64,000 bases of DNA from Anthostomella pinea (GCA_963556695.1 CAUWAG010000007.1:2542001-2606000); one strand, 5' to 3'. Numbered from the stretch's first letter, positions 10,231-22,109 are shown. Numbers and translations: made by a program. The notes: generated by a model from the letters alone, not told the origin.

Positions 10231-10938
10231 CATCACACACCGGGTAGGAGGGATATCCATTCCCATACGACACACACCACGCTATTATTGCCGCGATGCT
10301 ACACACTTCAGACTGGGATGCGATAAGATGCTGGTAAAGCCCTCACAGAGCACCTCTATGCTTGAGTGTTATCCACCTTCCTCACACTACTCGAGACCGA
10401 GAAGAAGCTGCCGCCCGGCTTGGAAGTCGTAGCCAGCTCCGAAGCAACCGCAGCACGCACGATTCCACTTCTACATGTATGCTCCATACAGCATCCGACA
10501 AGAATACAAAGCGTTCATAGTGGCGCACACAGAACAGCTCTGCGCGCACAATCTTCCTCTGAGCTTGGTGGTCATAGTCAGGCACCGCAAGGGTTGCCAC
10601 GTGGCGACGTAGAAGTCACCGAACCTAAGGGCTCCCATACAGCTGCTCGTCGCGGGAGATCTTATGAGACTTTGGATCTGTGGAGAATTGGCGGAGTCAA
10701 ACCTGCATAGAAGCGTGGCCTACCAGCAAGGCTCCTCCGCTGTGCTCCCTCGGAACTGCGTTAGGGGTTCATGGGGAGGAGAAATTATGAGAGCAGATCC
10801 CGTCATCAAATACAAAACGTGTAATGTGAGCCCACGTGTCCGTGTCATTTGTTCGCTCCTCGCCGTCGCGAGTACTTACGGCTGTATTTCCGCAACGCGC
10901 GGTCTTCTAAACAGTAACCGTCTTGCGCTCGACAACGC

Positions 10939-10950
10939 AGTATAAAAGCC
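10939..10950 (+). promoter_or_regulatory. TATA-box-like element without assigned gene
   Basis: CAGTATAAAAGCCC lies about 110 bp before the first ATG (11063) of an open frame of 116 codons that ends in a hydrophobic stretch. That frame has no recognised family, so either it is a small orphan or the transcript is non-coding. Confidence 0.3.
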
Positions 10951-11806
10951 CGCCGAGAGACGGCGTCCCTGGAAGGTACTCTAATGAGAAGACCCAAGCT
11001 GTCACATTTCATTCAATACATTAAACCCTCATAAGTATCTGTACACTCGATTTCGGGTCGGCATGATCGGTGCGTTGAGACTGATGGTGCTTTGTTGGTC
11101 CACGCGTGAGCAGGGTGCCGGTCAGAAATACAATAGTCCCCATGAGAACCTTTCTTCCTTCCTTCATCCCACGTCATCTCCTCGGCTCGCTCTGGCTGAA
11201 CAACCGTCTACCACGTGCCTTCCGCGAATCAACGCCCCCTTGCTCGACCCGGTGCTCCGTACCTGCCTACCTTACCTAACCTCCCAAAGAAGGGCACGGT
11301 CAAAGCTGCTCACCCGCTATTACGCTGAGTTAGTCAAGCTTTGTGTGGCAGCAAGTGTCTGTCTCGTAGTTGCCTTCCTCTGGAAGGTGTCTGTCTCCAC
11401 TATGGTCTCCTGAGAAGGAACCAGATGTGAGGGCATATCAATCAGGTAGTCCAAGACCATTACTTCCCTCGGAGCAGGAGCCGAATACAGTTTCCTTCTC
11501 GTAACTCCCCTACCCAATAACTCAAGCGCCCATGCTCTAGCTCTCGCAGCTTCTGTCAGTCGAATGTCTGATACACTTCCTTCCTGTACACCGTCACGCC
11601 TTCTACGTTCAAGCCCTTTCTCTCCAGCCCACAGCGCTCTTGACTCCTTTCGTGCACGTCCTGCTGATTCGGATAGCTACCTTATAAGCTGCCTTCGTGT
11701 GTGTCCGCTCCATCCCCTCTAGCTTAACATCTCACAATCTTCCATCTTCCTTAAACCTCGCGAAGAAGCCATAATCACAGACACCGAAACTTCATCGTTC
11801 CAAGAC

Positions 11807-12016
11807 ATGCCTCTGTCAACCGTTCCTCTCTTCTCCCGAGCCAGCATCATCATCATGGTGGGATTCTTCTGGGGAGTTTGGGCTCCCTTCGCCGCCGTCG
11901 CCACATTCATTCTGGCAGTTTACACAGTATTCACATTTCACGCACAGTATCATTTCCCCAGCATCTTACACAACTTAATCATTTCATCCTCAACATCATT
12001 TCCCCGGCATCGATAG
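11807..12016 (+). CDS. Possible small membrane protein, unrecognised
   Basis: A 69-codon frame whose product begins MPLSTVPLFSRASIII and has one long or two short hydrophobic segments covering about residues 12-45. Upstream is a CT-rich leader and a TATA-like CCTTATAAG at about 11680-11688, which is plausible fungal promoter architecture. No family is recognised, the codon evidence is weak, and it lies next to decayed repeats. It may be spurious or part of a longer spliced gene. Confidence 0.25.
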   Translation: MPLSTVPLFSRASIIIMVGFFWGVWAPFAAVATFILAVYTVFTFHAQYHFPSILHNLIISSSTSFPRHR

Positions 12017-12067
12017 ATGAGCACCCGGCTGCCTCCGCCGTTTCCGCCCCGTCCGGCGGGGGAATTC

Positions 12068-12190
12068 CGACCAAGACGCGGTCAACCGTGATCTTTAGGT
12101 CCGGCTCCGGTTCCTAGAGGAGTATATTTATACACTTCCACGACCAAGACGCGATCAACCGCGATCTTCAGGTCCGCGTTCGGCTCCTAG
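12068..12190. repeat. Diverged tandem duplication, ~50-bp units
   Basis: GACCAAGACGCGGTCAACCG at about 12069 and GACCAAGACGCGATCAACCG at about 12143 begin two copies of a segment that ends in GGNTCCTAG. The copies differ mainly by transitions and by small changes near the end. Confidence 0.6.
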
Positions 12191-12490
12191 GACTCTACCT
12201 CTCGGCACCCGCACCTAGACCCCTATTGGCAGTCCTTCTCTTCCGGAGATTCCTCTTCCTCCTCCTCGGATCAATGTTATAACAGGGTTTAGTAGCCCTC
12301 TGGGTGAAGCCAAACGAGCTCCCGCGGGCGACCCCTATCGAATCAGCGTGCGAGAACAAGGAGGCATTGGCGAACGGGGTTTACGGAACAGGATCTCGGC
12401 GGAGGAGGAAACATTCTCGAGTCGTCAGCGTGCTTTGCACTTTTCCGGGTAATCCACACCTTGAGACACGCGCGCAAGCCTCTTGTACGT

Positions 12491-12556
12491 TACCACGCTG
12501 ATGGCCGCTCTTCATACCCTGAGCAACACACTCCGAGCTTCTCATACTTCAGACAC
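12491..12556 (+). repeat. Dispersed repeat copy 1
   Basis: A segment reading ACGCTGATGGCCGCTCTTCA, continuing through GAGCAACACA to TCATACTTCAGAC, matches 13077-13138 in the same orientation. Many C/T and G/A differences separate the copies. Confidence 0.55.
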
Positions 12557-13076
12557 TGACGACGGCGTCCACACTTCAGACGTGCACGCGAGCTTCTCTA
12601 CTTCACGAAGCTGACGGCGGCATTCTACACCGTCAGGCACCACGTGTTCTACACCGTCAGACACCCGTGTTGGTTCTCGCCGTGGGTTGGGATTGCGGTC
12701 GGATTTGTTAAGGGCTCTGGAAGATCATGAAGGGCATAGCAGATTCTACGGGAATCTGTTGCTGCCCTGGGTGACCGTCGAGGGCACCATATAGGGGTTT
12801 AGCCCACCTTCAGAACCACAGCCCCCACGCACAACACGTACACCAATACAGCAGTATTCGCCTGCACAAGACCCCCGATGGTATCGAATATATTCACGAT
12901 GGTTGGCTCGGGCTTGGTGCAAGCCTCTCGGGGGGTATGGACCGCGTGTTGGGTGAGTGAGTCGTATCGCGGGGATTCACTGTATACTGTACACGTCGCT
13001 CTAGCCTGGAGATTTCTTGTTCTCAAGCATTATAATACTACTACAAACAAATCACACGCGAGCTTCTCACTGTAAG

Positions 13077-13138
13077 ACGCCGATAGTGGCTTTTCGTACC
13101 TTGAGTAACACAGGCGAGCTTCTTATACGTTAGACGCA
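13077..13138 (+). repeat. Dispersed repeat copy 2
   Basis: Partner of the repeat at 12491-12556. It begins ACGCCGATAGTGGCTTTTCG and ends TTATACGTTAGACGC. The shared GCGAGCTTCT core also recurs at about 12590 and 13061, so more than two degraded units exist. Confidence 0.55.
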
Positions 13139-14343
13139 AAGGGCAGCCACCTACACCTTCACAAATGTCCATGATCCCATCAAACCCACACCTACTTGCT
13201 TGCACAAGACCGCAACAACGTGGAACCAAGGAAAGACAACCAAAGCCACATGACCAGTACAATCACCTCACCGAAACGCGGGGAGTCTGATCAGACTAGC
13301 AGACGCGGTGCGAAGCAAAACGCAGCCTAAGGTAGCAAAGCAGTGTCCGCAACAGAGCGTACCTGCAAGCTGCCAGCCAAGCAAGGGGCATACTGTACCC
13401 AGTCCTACATGAACATAAAGGTACCTTGTCTATCGAGGTGCCGTATGGGGGGGCATGGGCCTTGCCTTAGTTGTGCTACTCGTGAGGGCTCCATTAGAGC
13501 CACTGACGAGTACATATCCTCTGTGCTCTGGTGCTGTGGACTTCTTGTTATGTATGGTTCCGTTGCGGGCTTCCATGAAGGCGCGGAGGCGCTATCTTTG
13601 AGATAGGGGATGGAGGGACGGAAGAAAGGACCGTCATGTAGTGGCGTGATGTCCAAGTTCGAGACTGATGTCTGCCAATAATAACTCCATGGTAGGATAA
13701 GGGAGTGTTGAAGCAGTCCTCAAATTGTCCGATCAGAACTGTCCCACAAGCGGATTTTCGTCTCACGCAGCGAGCTGCCCACGACATGCGTTAAAACTTG
13801 GCACGTCACACGTACACCGAGTACACGACATGCTTGGATTGTCATAGCAGAGTTCTGACGACTGCTGTTCTTATGCAGTCGAGTATCTAGTGCCCTGATG
13901 CTGAGGTCAAGTCCCTGAAAAGATCGCCCTAGACCAAGCACTGCCCTTCTTCACCAAGCCACGCCTCGCGCGTAGATCCAGAACTCCAGCGTTCCGTGCC
14001 GTGATGCATGAATGTAGATGGTGCCTCATAGCCCTTCCAGCGCCAGTGCATCCTTATAGTTCCCAAATGACTCCTGCTCTCCTAATGATGCGTCTAATAA
14101 TGCGTTCCGATGAGCGTCGTGACGGCTGTGTCAGACTAAATGCAGCAACATGGGGGTATCAATAAAATGCCTGAAAGCAGATAACTGCCCAAAAAGAACG
14201 CTCGCTGTGATGCAGATGCCTGAAAGCACCGAGAGCTGAAACATATTGCCGTGTAACGATCGATGCAATGCCGCCGCCGTGGTCTCCTCGTGTATCGTCG
14301 TGCCCGTTCTCGAGAATGTCGTGTTCGCATGCGTCCGTCGGAT

Positions 14344-15061
14344 CTAATGTCCCCGAGGCTTCTCAGCCATGAAACCGACCGAGTACCTCGGTTGATCGCT
14401 GTCCCAGTACACGGGAATCATGGCCAGCACGTTGGTGAACCTCTGACCATTTTTCTTGAAGTTGGTGACCTCGATAGCCAACTCGTTATTGGACTCGACG
14501 GCGCGTCGCATCTTCTTGACAAGATCCTTCTCTAAGTATTTCCGTACCGAAGATTTGAGAACCCTGCCCCCTGGAGCTTGCATGAAGCGACAGTTTCGCC
14601 CAAGGATCTCAGCTTGAGAGTATCCGGTCATCTCCACGCAGGCATCGTTCACATACACAATCGGAGAGTCAGGCTGCCACAGGTCGCACATCAAGACAGC
14701 ACACGACGCATCCACGGGGCCAAGGTCGATCATGGGACTTGGTCTGCTCATCACCCGAAACTTGGGGGATATTAGTGGGTGTTAAGCTTATGTTGAGCTG
14801 GCTGGATATATGACTTACAAAGATATCCATCATGTCAAACCCGCTTGGGGCATATAGTCCTGGATAGATGATGGGATCGCTAACGGTGTCGTTCGAGGTG
14901 GCCATGCCGCCATAGGCGGGGTATCGGTACTTCACAGCACGTTATTAGCTGCGTGTCGTACGCCCTCTACCAAGGGGGTTTGGGACATGAAGTAGGTGAT
15001 AGAAGCAGTGGCAGGATAGAGGTAGTCTCACTTGCAGGGCATCGGCTTCCCAGGGATTCAT
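14344..15061 (-). CDS. vvd: VIVID/ENVOY-type LOV blue-light photoreceptor
   Basis: Three exons (15032-15061, 14819-14929, 14344-14760) give 185 residues, essentially the length of Neurospora VVD. Introns are 14930-15031 (GTGAGA to AAG) and 14761-14818 (GTAAGT to AAG). The N-cap MNPWEADALQ and LYAPSGFDMM is followed by DLGPVDASCAVLMCDL. The LOV core then has TGYSQAEILGRNCRFMQ with the flavin-adduct cysteine, and VTNFKKNGQRF and a closing YSVGFMAEKP. VVD/ENV1 binds FAD or FMN, forms a cysteinyl adduct in blue light, dimerises, and damps the White Collar complex for photoadaptation. One variation is NCRFMQAPGG rather than the commoner NCRFLQ-type motif; the cysteine is intact. The upstream GATC cluster fits the expected White Collar control. 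Confidence 0.93.
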
Positions 15062-15293
15062 GATGAGTTGGCTCCGGTAAGTTGGCACGGGCGGGTGAAT
15101 AGGATCGGTGAGGGCTTGATTTTGGGACCGTGATGACAGCGGCTCAAGTCTTGTTCTTTGCGGGATTACGAACGAAGAGGAGCCTTGCCGATGGATGATG
15201 GGCAGAGATGAAGGATGGAGGAGCATAATGTACGATCTGAACAGGTGACCGGCAGTATCGACTGGTCCAAGGGTATGTTTTCAGGTATCGTGA

Positions 15294-15349
15294 AGCTCGG
15301 GAGTTGATAGGTTGGATGTGCAGCTCGGGAGTTGATAGGTTGAATGTGA
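15294..15349. repeat. 28-bp tandem duplication in the vvd upstream region
   Basis: Two copies of a 28-bp unit starting AGCTCGGGAGTTGATAGGTT, at 15294-15321 and 15322-15349, differ at about one position. They lie 230-290 bp upstream of the vvd start codon. Confidence 0.85.
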
Positions 15350-15651
15350 GCATCCGACCAATGTCTCTTCTTCTCGCTTCGGTGTGCAAGGTATTGAGGG
15401 TATGGCAGGGCTGGTATGGTCTGGTGAAGGGGAGCTTCAGGTGCGTGTATCCCCGGGTTGTGGAGGATTTGTGGGGGACGAGTACCACTGGAGGATCGAG
15501 GTTGCCATGGTAGGACATGGTAGTTGGAAGCGGGCGGGTAGAGACTGAGTCATGCGAAGCTGACACACCGGGCGATGAGGAATCGAGGATGGGATTCTGG
15601 CAGGATGGCGTTGCTGCAGCACGATTGCGGCAACCCGATGTCGAGAGCCAT

Positions 15652-15697
15652 GATCGGGATCTAACAAGGCGATCCACCGCCCAGCGATCTAAAGATC
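15652..15697. promoter_or_regulatory. GATC cluster, candidate White Collar light-response element
   Basis: Five GATC sites occur in 46 bp at 15652, 15658, 15671, 15686 and 15694, starting about 590 bp upstream of the vvd start codon. White Collar GATA-type fingers are known to bind paired GATN/GATC sites in light-response elements. The density is far above one per 256 bp expected by chance. The functional role is inferred. Confidence 0.45.
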
Positions 15698-15699
15698 GA

Positions 15700-18189
15700 G
15701 CCAGCCAGCCCTGCAACGCTGCGGCCGCAGCCAGAACACCCAAACGGAGGCTGGCGGCTTGCAGCTACCGTAGCCATCAGCGTCGTTTTGGGAAGTGAGG
15801 CGGTCTTTGTGGGGATGTCGCTCTCATCGAAGTCTGAAATCTCGATACCTTACATAAGGTACATACATCAGGTAAGTACCTCGGTATGTACATGTAGGCA
15901 TCCGCCCCGATGCTCGATGCCCGTTGTCCGTTGCTCGGTTCGTCTCAGAGAGGGCATCGTGGTAGAGACTCTCAGCCCGAGACAAAGACCATCAACGCCT
16001 ACCAACGCTCTGGCATCGTACGATACGCCATCATCCGCAAAGTACGGGGGTAACTTACTGTGTAGAAGGCATCGTCTGCAAGTAAGAGGACGGCCGATTT
16101 GGGTTCGACTGCATGACCCGGGCATCGACCCGCCCAAAACGACTGATTCAAATCTGATGATGGCGATCGCTGCAGAAACGGTTTCCGCCCAGATCTTGAC
16201 TCGCAATTGGAATTTGGCCATCGGCCCCTCGCCCAACGCCATTGGATCGAAAATCGAAAATCGAAAATCGAAATCCGATTTCTCTCTGGGCCTTGTGGAG
16301 ACGACACGGGCCCCAAAGGCCCCATTGGTACTGGGCACTAGCCCAAGGCCGCCTGTCATTTTTATAGAAATACATTTACCCATCATCAACGATACCGATA
16401 ACGGGCACGAGAATGGGTGAATGGATCCTATGATCGATCCAGATGCAAATGCCCCTGCGTCGGATATTTGTCCACTTTGTTTGCAATGCATGCGTTGTGC
16501 TTGAGGAGATCTCCAGCTTTGCATACGAGAAGTTGCTTCCCGTTTGATCAGGTACAGCAGGTGCAACCCGGTTCATGGTGTTTCCTCTGCAAGGACCGTC
16601 CCGCATATTCTATGACGACATGTCAAGGTACTGTGGTACCAACCTGGAAGCAGCTGAGGTCCCGTTGGGTCTAGACGGGACCTTCCATCCGACTCCCTGG
16701 GGTCAGATGACTCAGATCTCGCGCCTCGCATCGTCAGTCGATTTAACCACAGTCGTACGAATTCTCGATATCGCTTCAGCTGGCCCATTCTTTAGGCTGC
16801 ATCTTTCGCTTGGGCTTCGACACATGCCGCTAATAGAATCTCTTTAGTGCCACCTGAAGATGCTTCGCTGCGAATACCTGCCGGTCTACTTTTTCGTTCT
16901 CGTCGTCTGACGGCAGGCACTGTGAAGCCGAGGGCTCTCGTTGAGATGATGAGTTGGCCTGGGCTTTGACCCAATCTTTGAGGCTATGCCACGCTTCTTT
17001 CTCGAGCTCGATCAGTCGATGTAGGCCGGTGGTTGTAGGTGGTCGAGAAGCGCGCTGACCATTTTCCTGTTGAATCGCAATTTGGTGCTAGTTGCTGGTA
17101 GGTCAGCCTGGTGTGCTCATGTGGCTGCGTATGTTCTGGCTCTTTCGGGTAGAGTACCACGTCCAACATGGCTACGAAGTTCATGTTTGCGGCTTAGTGA
17201 TCTTTATCTAATATATGCATACATTTTTCACTTCTGAGAAGTACATCGAGCCCTGAGAACACAGCGAACCTACCGCCCTCAGCACGCGCCATGGTACAAT
17301 ACCAGAACACGAAACCTGGTTAATAATTCTTGCATAATTCCGTGGTTACTTCCAGGGTTCTGAGCGTCTGGTGGGCCTATTCAGGAGAAGCATGCCAGGC
17401 AGATAGTACATCTGTTCCGTGGTTCAAATATCAAGAAATTCAAACTATAGGCGACGACTTTCCCTGACCATGCGTCCAAGAAAACCCTACAGTTCAGAAC
17501 ATTTCCCCAGAAGATTGGTTCTATTGCACAAGCGTTCATCACCGGTGTCTGCTGGTATGACACGGACCGTGCGTGCCACATGCTAAACCAACCTAAGGAG
17601 AAACTTGACGAAGTGGCACAAACTTGCCTTGGACCAAGAGTCTGTTGGTTGGCAGCGATCCAAGGAGAGCGGAGAGCTCGTTTTGGGTTGGGGGGCAAGG
17701 GAATGGGGGAGCAAGCCTTACTGAATATACTGCCAGAATATGCTAAGCAGGACTTTCCAACAAAAGACGACGGGGACTAGGTAATATGCTAAACTCGAAA
17801 GCCTACTTGGTCTTTCAAAGGGCACACACTCCTATGGAAACTGCGGACCTCCCCTGGAGGAACGAAGGCAGCGTTAGTAATCGTGTTCCTAGGATCGTAA
17901 GTAACCCAAAGCAGGTCTTCCGTCTATGGGCTGTGAAGCGCTGGCCTCTTCGAGCACAAACACTCGGGATAATCGAGTAGAGGTATTGGGTAGAAACGAA
18001 TCTGGGAGCAGAGAGCATGGCCTTTAAAAGCGTGTGAGCGGATCGCGGTTCACCAGAATAAGGGGTGCTTCAAAAAGGGCATGTACACACTGATGAGAAC
18101 CTCAAAGAACAACAGACTTGAATTGCTTTACTTGAACCAGTGACAATGCTCTTACAAACCTCTTTCTTGCCTACGGTAATTCCGGAACT
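15700..18189. other. Intergenic, 2.5 kb, no recognisable gene
   Basis: Distal upstream region of vvd and downstream region of the TRAPPC11 gene. It holds a short AAATCG-type repeat at about 16250-16280 and TACCTTA/AGGTAC-rich sequence at 15846-15886. Open frames such as 15868-16566 (-) show no motifs and are probably chance. Confidence 0.45.
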
Positions 18190-21100
18190 CTACCCAGTCG
18201 ATTTCTGCGCCGTTCCCTTGCCGCCCTCTGCAACCGTAGCAGCCCCATCCGCATCACTATCCGGTTCCTCTTCAGGGGGTACCCAGACCAAGACGCCGTC
18301 CTTGTCACTCTTCATGCCCTCCGTCGGGATGATCTTCAGCACCTTCTGGAAGTACTTGTCTCGCACCACGAGTGTCGGCCTGATCCATGCCCCTCTCACC
18401 AACGGCAGCAGACGGTAGGTGATGGACCTCCTGGCCACGGGCAAGGCGTTCAACGTCGTGGTCTTGGCCCCCGAGAACGCAAATTCGTCGCTGGGCTCCA
18501 TGATCAGACCGAAGGTCAGGAAATGGGAGGAAGGGTTCTCTATGGTGATGTCGAAGAAGAGCAGTTGGGGCATAGAGGTGGAGGGCGACGTGGACGATGC
18601 AGGGGTGGGGGATGTCGAGTAGGAAACACCTGCGAGAACACGAGGTTCGGCGACTGTGACGTAGAAGCGCGGGAGTGGCAGTGTCGTCGTGTTGACTGAC
18701 ACTTCCGAAGCACTCGATCGCCTCCATTTGATGGTGAAGGCAAGGTCGGCTGTCGATGGAGATCGATCATCGAGACTCAGTTTCTGAGCAACGAGGTCAA
18801 AATGGGCTTCTTCGATTGTCTTCGGACTGATGGTCAGACCGGCTGGTGGCAAGGGTTTGGGTTTTGATGCTACACAGTTTACGCTGCCTTGCGTGGCGAG
18901 CACCTTGACATCCAGGTCCAATATCAACACTTCCTCATGAGCGAAGGATGCGTACCGTGTCGCCAAGGACCATTTCTGCGGGAGCCCTCGAGGGCGACCG
19001 ACTACCTCATCTTCGTTAGCCGAGTCCTGGATATTATCGTAATCGAAAAGGCTTGGCCACTCGGGATGTAACCTGGGCAGCAAGTCGTAACTAGCCTCGA
19101 ACGGACTGACAATATTGAGATGGTAAGCCGCCTCCTGTAAGATTGTCGTGCCGGGATCCGATGCAAGATGATACACTGCCTTAACTGTCAAATCGTAGAC
19201 AACAGGCTGATCAACAGGATCAAATGTGATGATAGCCCTTGTAGTGCCCGATGCCCTGATAGTGCCAACTGTGACCCCGTTCCGTCTTGACTTATCATCC
19301 CCTGAAGATGATCCTTCTTCCCCATTCGCAACTCGCACCGTATAAGCGGGGGCTCCAGGTCCATGGAGAAGAACCTCCAGTTTGGTATCTGCGTCTGCAT
19401 CTTCCTCATTGAGCATCTCTAGCTCCAGCTCGACGGCCTCGTTCGCATAGTATTGGTCGCGCATGTTGATTCTGACTTCCATTTTTGGAGGTCTGGGGAG
19501 GATTCTGATGTTCTGAGGGTTCATCCTCGTGATCTTCTTCCTGGAAGAAGACTGTGAGTACCATGGATTCACCAAGTCTGCTTCTCGGAGTTTCATTGTG
19601 CATCTCAGAGAGAATGATTCAGGGTTTATTGAGACCTGGACCGAAGATGCCTTCGCATCGCCAGGCTCCCTTAATGGAACATCCATTTCAAACACTCGTG
19701 TCTGTCCCGGGAGCAGAGTCAGGTTAGTCACCGCTTCGAGTAGTGCAGTAGGTACTCCTTGAGAAGCTGTCTCTGAAGCGTCGTCGTCGGAAATTGCATC
19801 ACTAGGGGACTCCGCTTCCTTCAAAAGCACTCGAGTAACGTGTAAAGGTGACGATGACGTCGTTGTCTGGTCCTCGCTACCATCGTGTTTGAGGTGAATT
19901 GTTCGTAGGCTGCCATCAAAGTCGATTCGAATCGTTTCTAGCACCACCGGTGCTGATTTGGGGAATGCGTTAGAGACAATCGAGAGTTGTGCTGGACAGC
20001 TCTGCCCAGCCTTCCCTTCCTCGTTCTTGAACACAAAGGAAGCTTGGAGAAATGAAGCTAAATGGTCGTCGTTGATAGTTATGGCAGGTCGGTGGTCCAT
20101 AGTGACTCCATCCAAGGATTTCGTTATATCGTAGTGCCAGTCTGGACGCTTAGAGAAACCTGAGTTAATTAGTAAAACTTGTTCATGATCCTCCCGAAGG
20201 CCAGACTTACACTTGTTCAGAAGTTCCCAGTCAATTGCGACAATGAGATCCTTCTGGCCCACCTCCACCGCCGCAGTTCTTAATGTCCAGCTCAGCGCCT
20301 CGGTTATATACCACCATCCTTCTGTGCGGAACGACATGCTCCTCCAGAGAGGAGTGAGTAGTTCTAGTATTTGCTTCCATTCTTTCAATCGCCCCAGCTC
20401 TCTACACGTATCAAGGACCAACTCTGCAGACATCCGGAGCTGCTGCCGCTTCTGAAACTCGGCCCTCGCTAGTGTCAAGCGATCAACGATCAGCTGTGCG
20501 TGGTTAACACCAAGTCCGGTGAGGGGCAGTTCATCGTGAGGCTCGGGACACATGAATGTGTCGTACTTGTAAGCGTTCCCTGTAAGCGGCGACCGAGGAG
20601 ACTCGTCTGGCGCCTTTCGGTCGTCTTCTGGCATAGAGAGCGCCATTCTCCGCCGTTCAATGAGATGTCGCGCCGCTGCTCGAAACCAATATCCCGGGTG
20701 ATGGAGTAGCTCCCACGGCTGTAGACGCTCAGCAGAGAGATTCTTCTCGGGTGGGCGAAACAGTACCTTGGTTGATGGGTCCAGCTCGGGAAATTTCACT
20801 TTCTCGATCAGATTTGCCATGACAGTACACCATCTGGCCTCCCAGGCTTTCCAACCATAGTTCTGCGTCCCGCGACCTCTTCGATCGATGAGATCACTCA
20901 TCCTGTCACGGTGTGCTTGCCACTTTCGGACAGCGGCTGTACTCTGCCCCGTCAAGAGTAGACATCTCAGAGCACGTATAGCTACGATATCAGCTAGAAG
21001 CCGAGCATCATTGAATCTGGGGTTCCAAGCTGGAATGGTCTCGAGTACATCTGCACCAACCAGTGTATCATAAGTCTGTTCGTAAGAGCGGAGAGCAACG

Positions 21101-22109
21101 TCCAGTTCCTGTCGAAACTCGGCAAATACCGCTGTCTTATAGTCGTAGCGAACATTCCAGCCCTGAAGAGAGAGTGTATGAGAAGTGCCAGTGGTTGGTG
21201 GCACAGTCGGCTGCGGCGCAAACCCCCGAGCCCTCTTCTTGCGGGCATGTCGGCCTAGGTCACGATAATATTCGACCGCTTGATCGAAAACAGCTATCAG
21301 GACACTGTCAACAGCAGTCCCGAGCTCTGTCTCGGTCCGCCGGGTAGGGACAACAAAAAGCGAAGTCTTGGGATCAAGACCACTGCTTCTTCTGATATTA
21401 TCAAGTCTCTCCTGAAACTGGCCAATGGAGCTAGGCGACTGATCACTCAAAATCACGACAGCCAAGCGGCACTTATAGCCGGATCGACTGATGGCGTTCT
21501 TAACAGCGTTGATGTCGGTCTTGAGTTGGTTGTCATGTAAAGTGGAGAGAGTCGTGTCCGACGACAAGCTGTAGAAACACAAGCAAACGCTAGGTATTAG
21601 TGCTTGGTGCTTTTCAAGCCATCGTGTATCTATCAGGCCATCCGGATATAGGGTCGAGCCGCGACTGAGCGGTGAAAAGGGGGAATGCAGCGAGGCGCCG
21701 GACACGGGAGCATCAACGTCGTCAGGAAGACGTGCACGCCTCGGTGGGAGGAGGAATTCCTACAGCCAGAGTCAGGACCTCCCGTAACCACACGCAACGT
21801 ACGCCATCAACGTTTGCGAATCCACTAGACGGGAGCACGTACCCTCCCAATAGTCTTCACTTTGAATCTATATCTTTTTGAACTGTCCCGCGCGCTCCAT
21901 GGGAGATTGGCAGCATCTGCCTCTTGGATATGGTGGAGTACTGCTTTGGCTTCTTGGCTATCGACAGGAGGCAGTTCGGAGCGTATGAGAATGCCTCGTT
22001 CCCTCAAGTCGGGATCAGTCAGAAGAGGCTTGCTATGACTGGTGCTGAGCCCCGAGACGACCAGGAACGGGACATTCAGGTCCAGGCTGCCGGATGGGTA
22101 TTCGTCCAT
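18190..22109 (-). CDS. TRAPP complex subunit TRAPPC11 (foie gras/gryzun family)
   Basis: Three exons (21843-22109, 20211-21759, 18190-20159) give 1261 residues. Intron 1 (21760-21842) has GTACGT, CTGAC and TAG. Intron 2 (20160-20210) is 51 nt with GTAAGT, ACTAAT and CAG and is in frame, so the unspliced frame is also open. The N-terminus MDEYPSGSLDLNVPFLVVSG, then HHIQEADAANLPWSA and TIGREFLLPPRRA, matches fungal TRAPPC11. The foie gras region follows (YDYKTAVFAEFRQELD at about residues 300-315), with beta-rich gryzun-like sequence in the C-terminal half. TRAPPC11 is a subunit of the large TRAPP tethering complex (TRAPPIII in metazoans) acting in ER-Golgi and autophagic traffic. The start was chosen because the conserved N-terminus begins at this ATG. 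Confidence 0.9.

Larger units (their letters stand above)
10231..14343. other. Intergenic, 4.1 kb, with diverged duplications; no confident gene
   Basis: No recognised protein is present. It contains a strong TATA-like box at about 10939-10950 with no assigned gene, a small hydrophobic ORF at 11807-12016, a duplicated ~50-bp segment at 12068-12190, and a diverged ~65-bp duplication at 12491-12556 versus 13077-13138. The differences in the last pair are mostly transitions. I read 12.0-13.3 kb as old repeat remnants. Confidence 0.45.

Noticed and set aside
15868..16566. 232-codon minus-strand frame upstream of vvd
   Set aside because: No domain, contains simple-sequence repeats, and overlaps several other open frames of similar quality.
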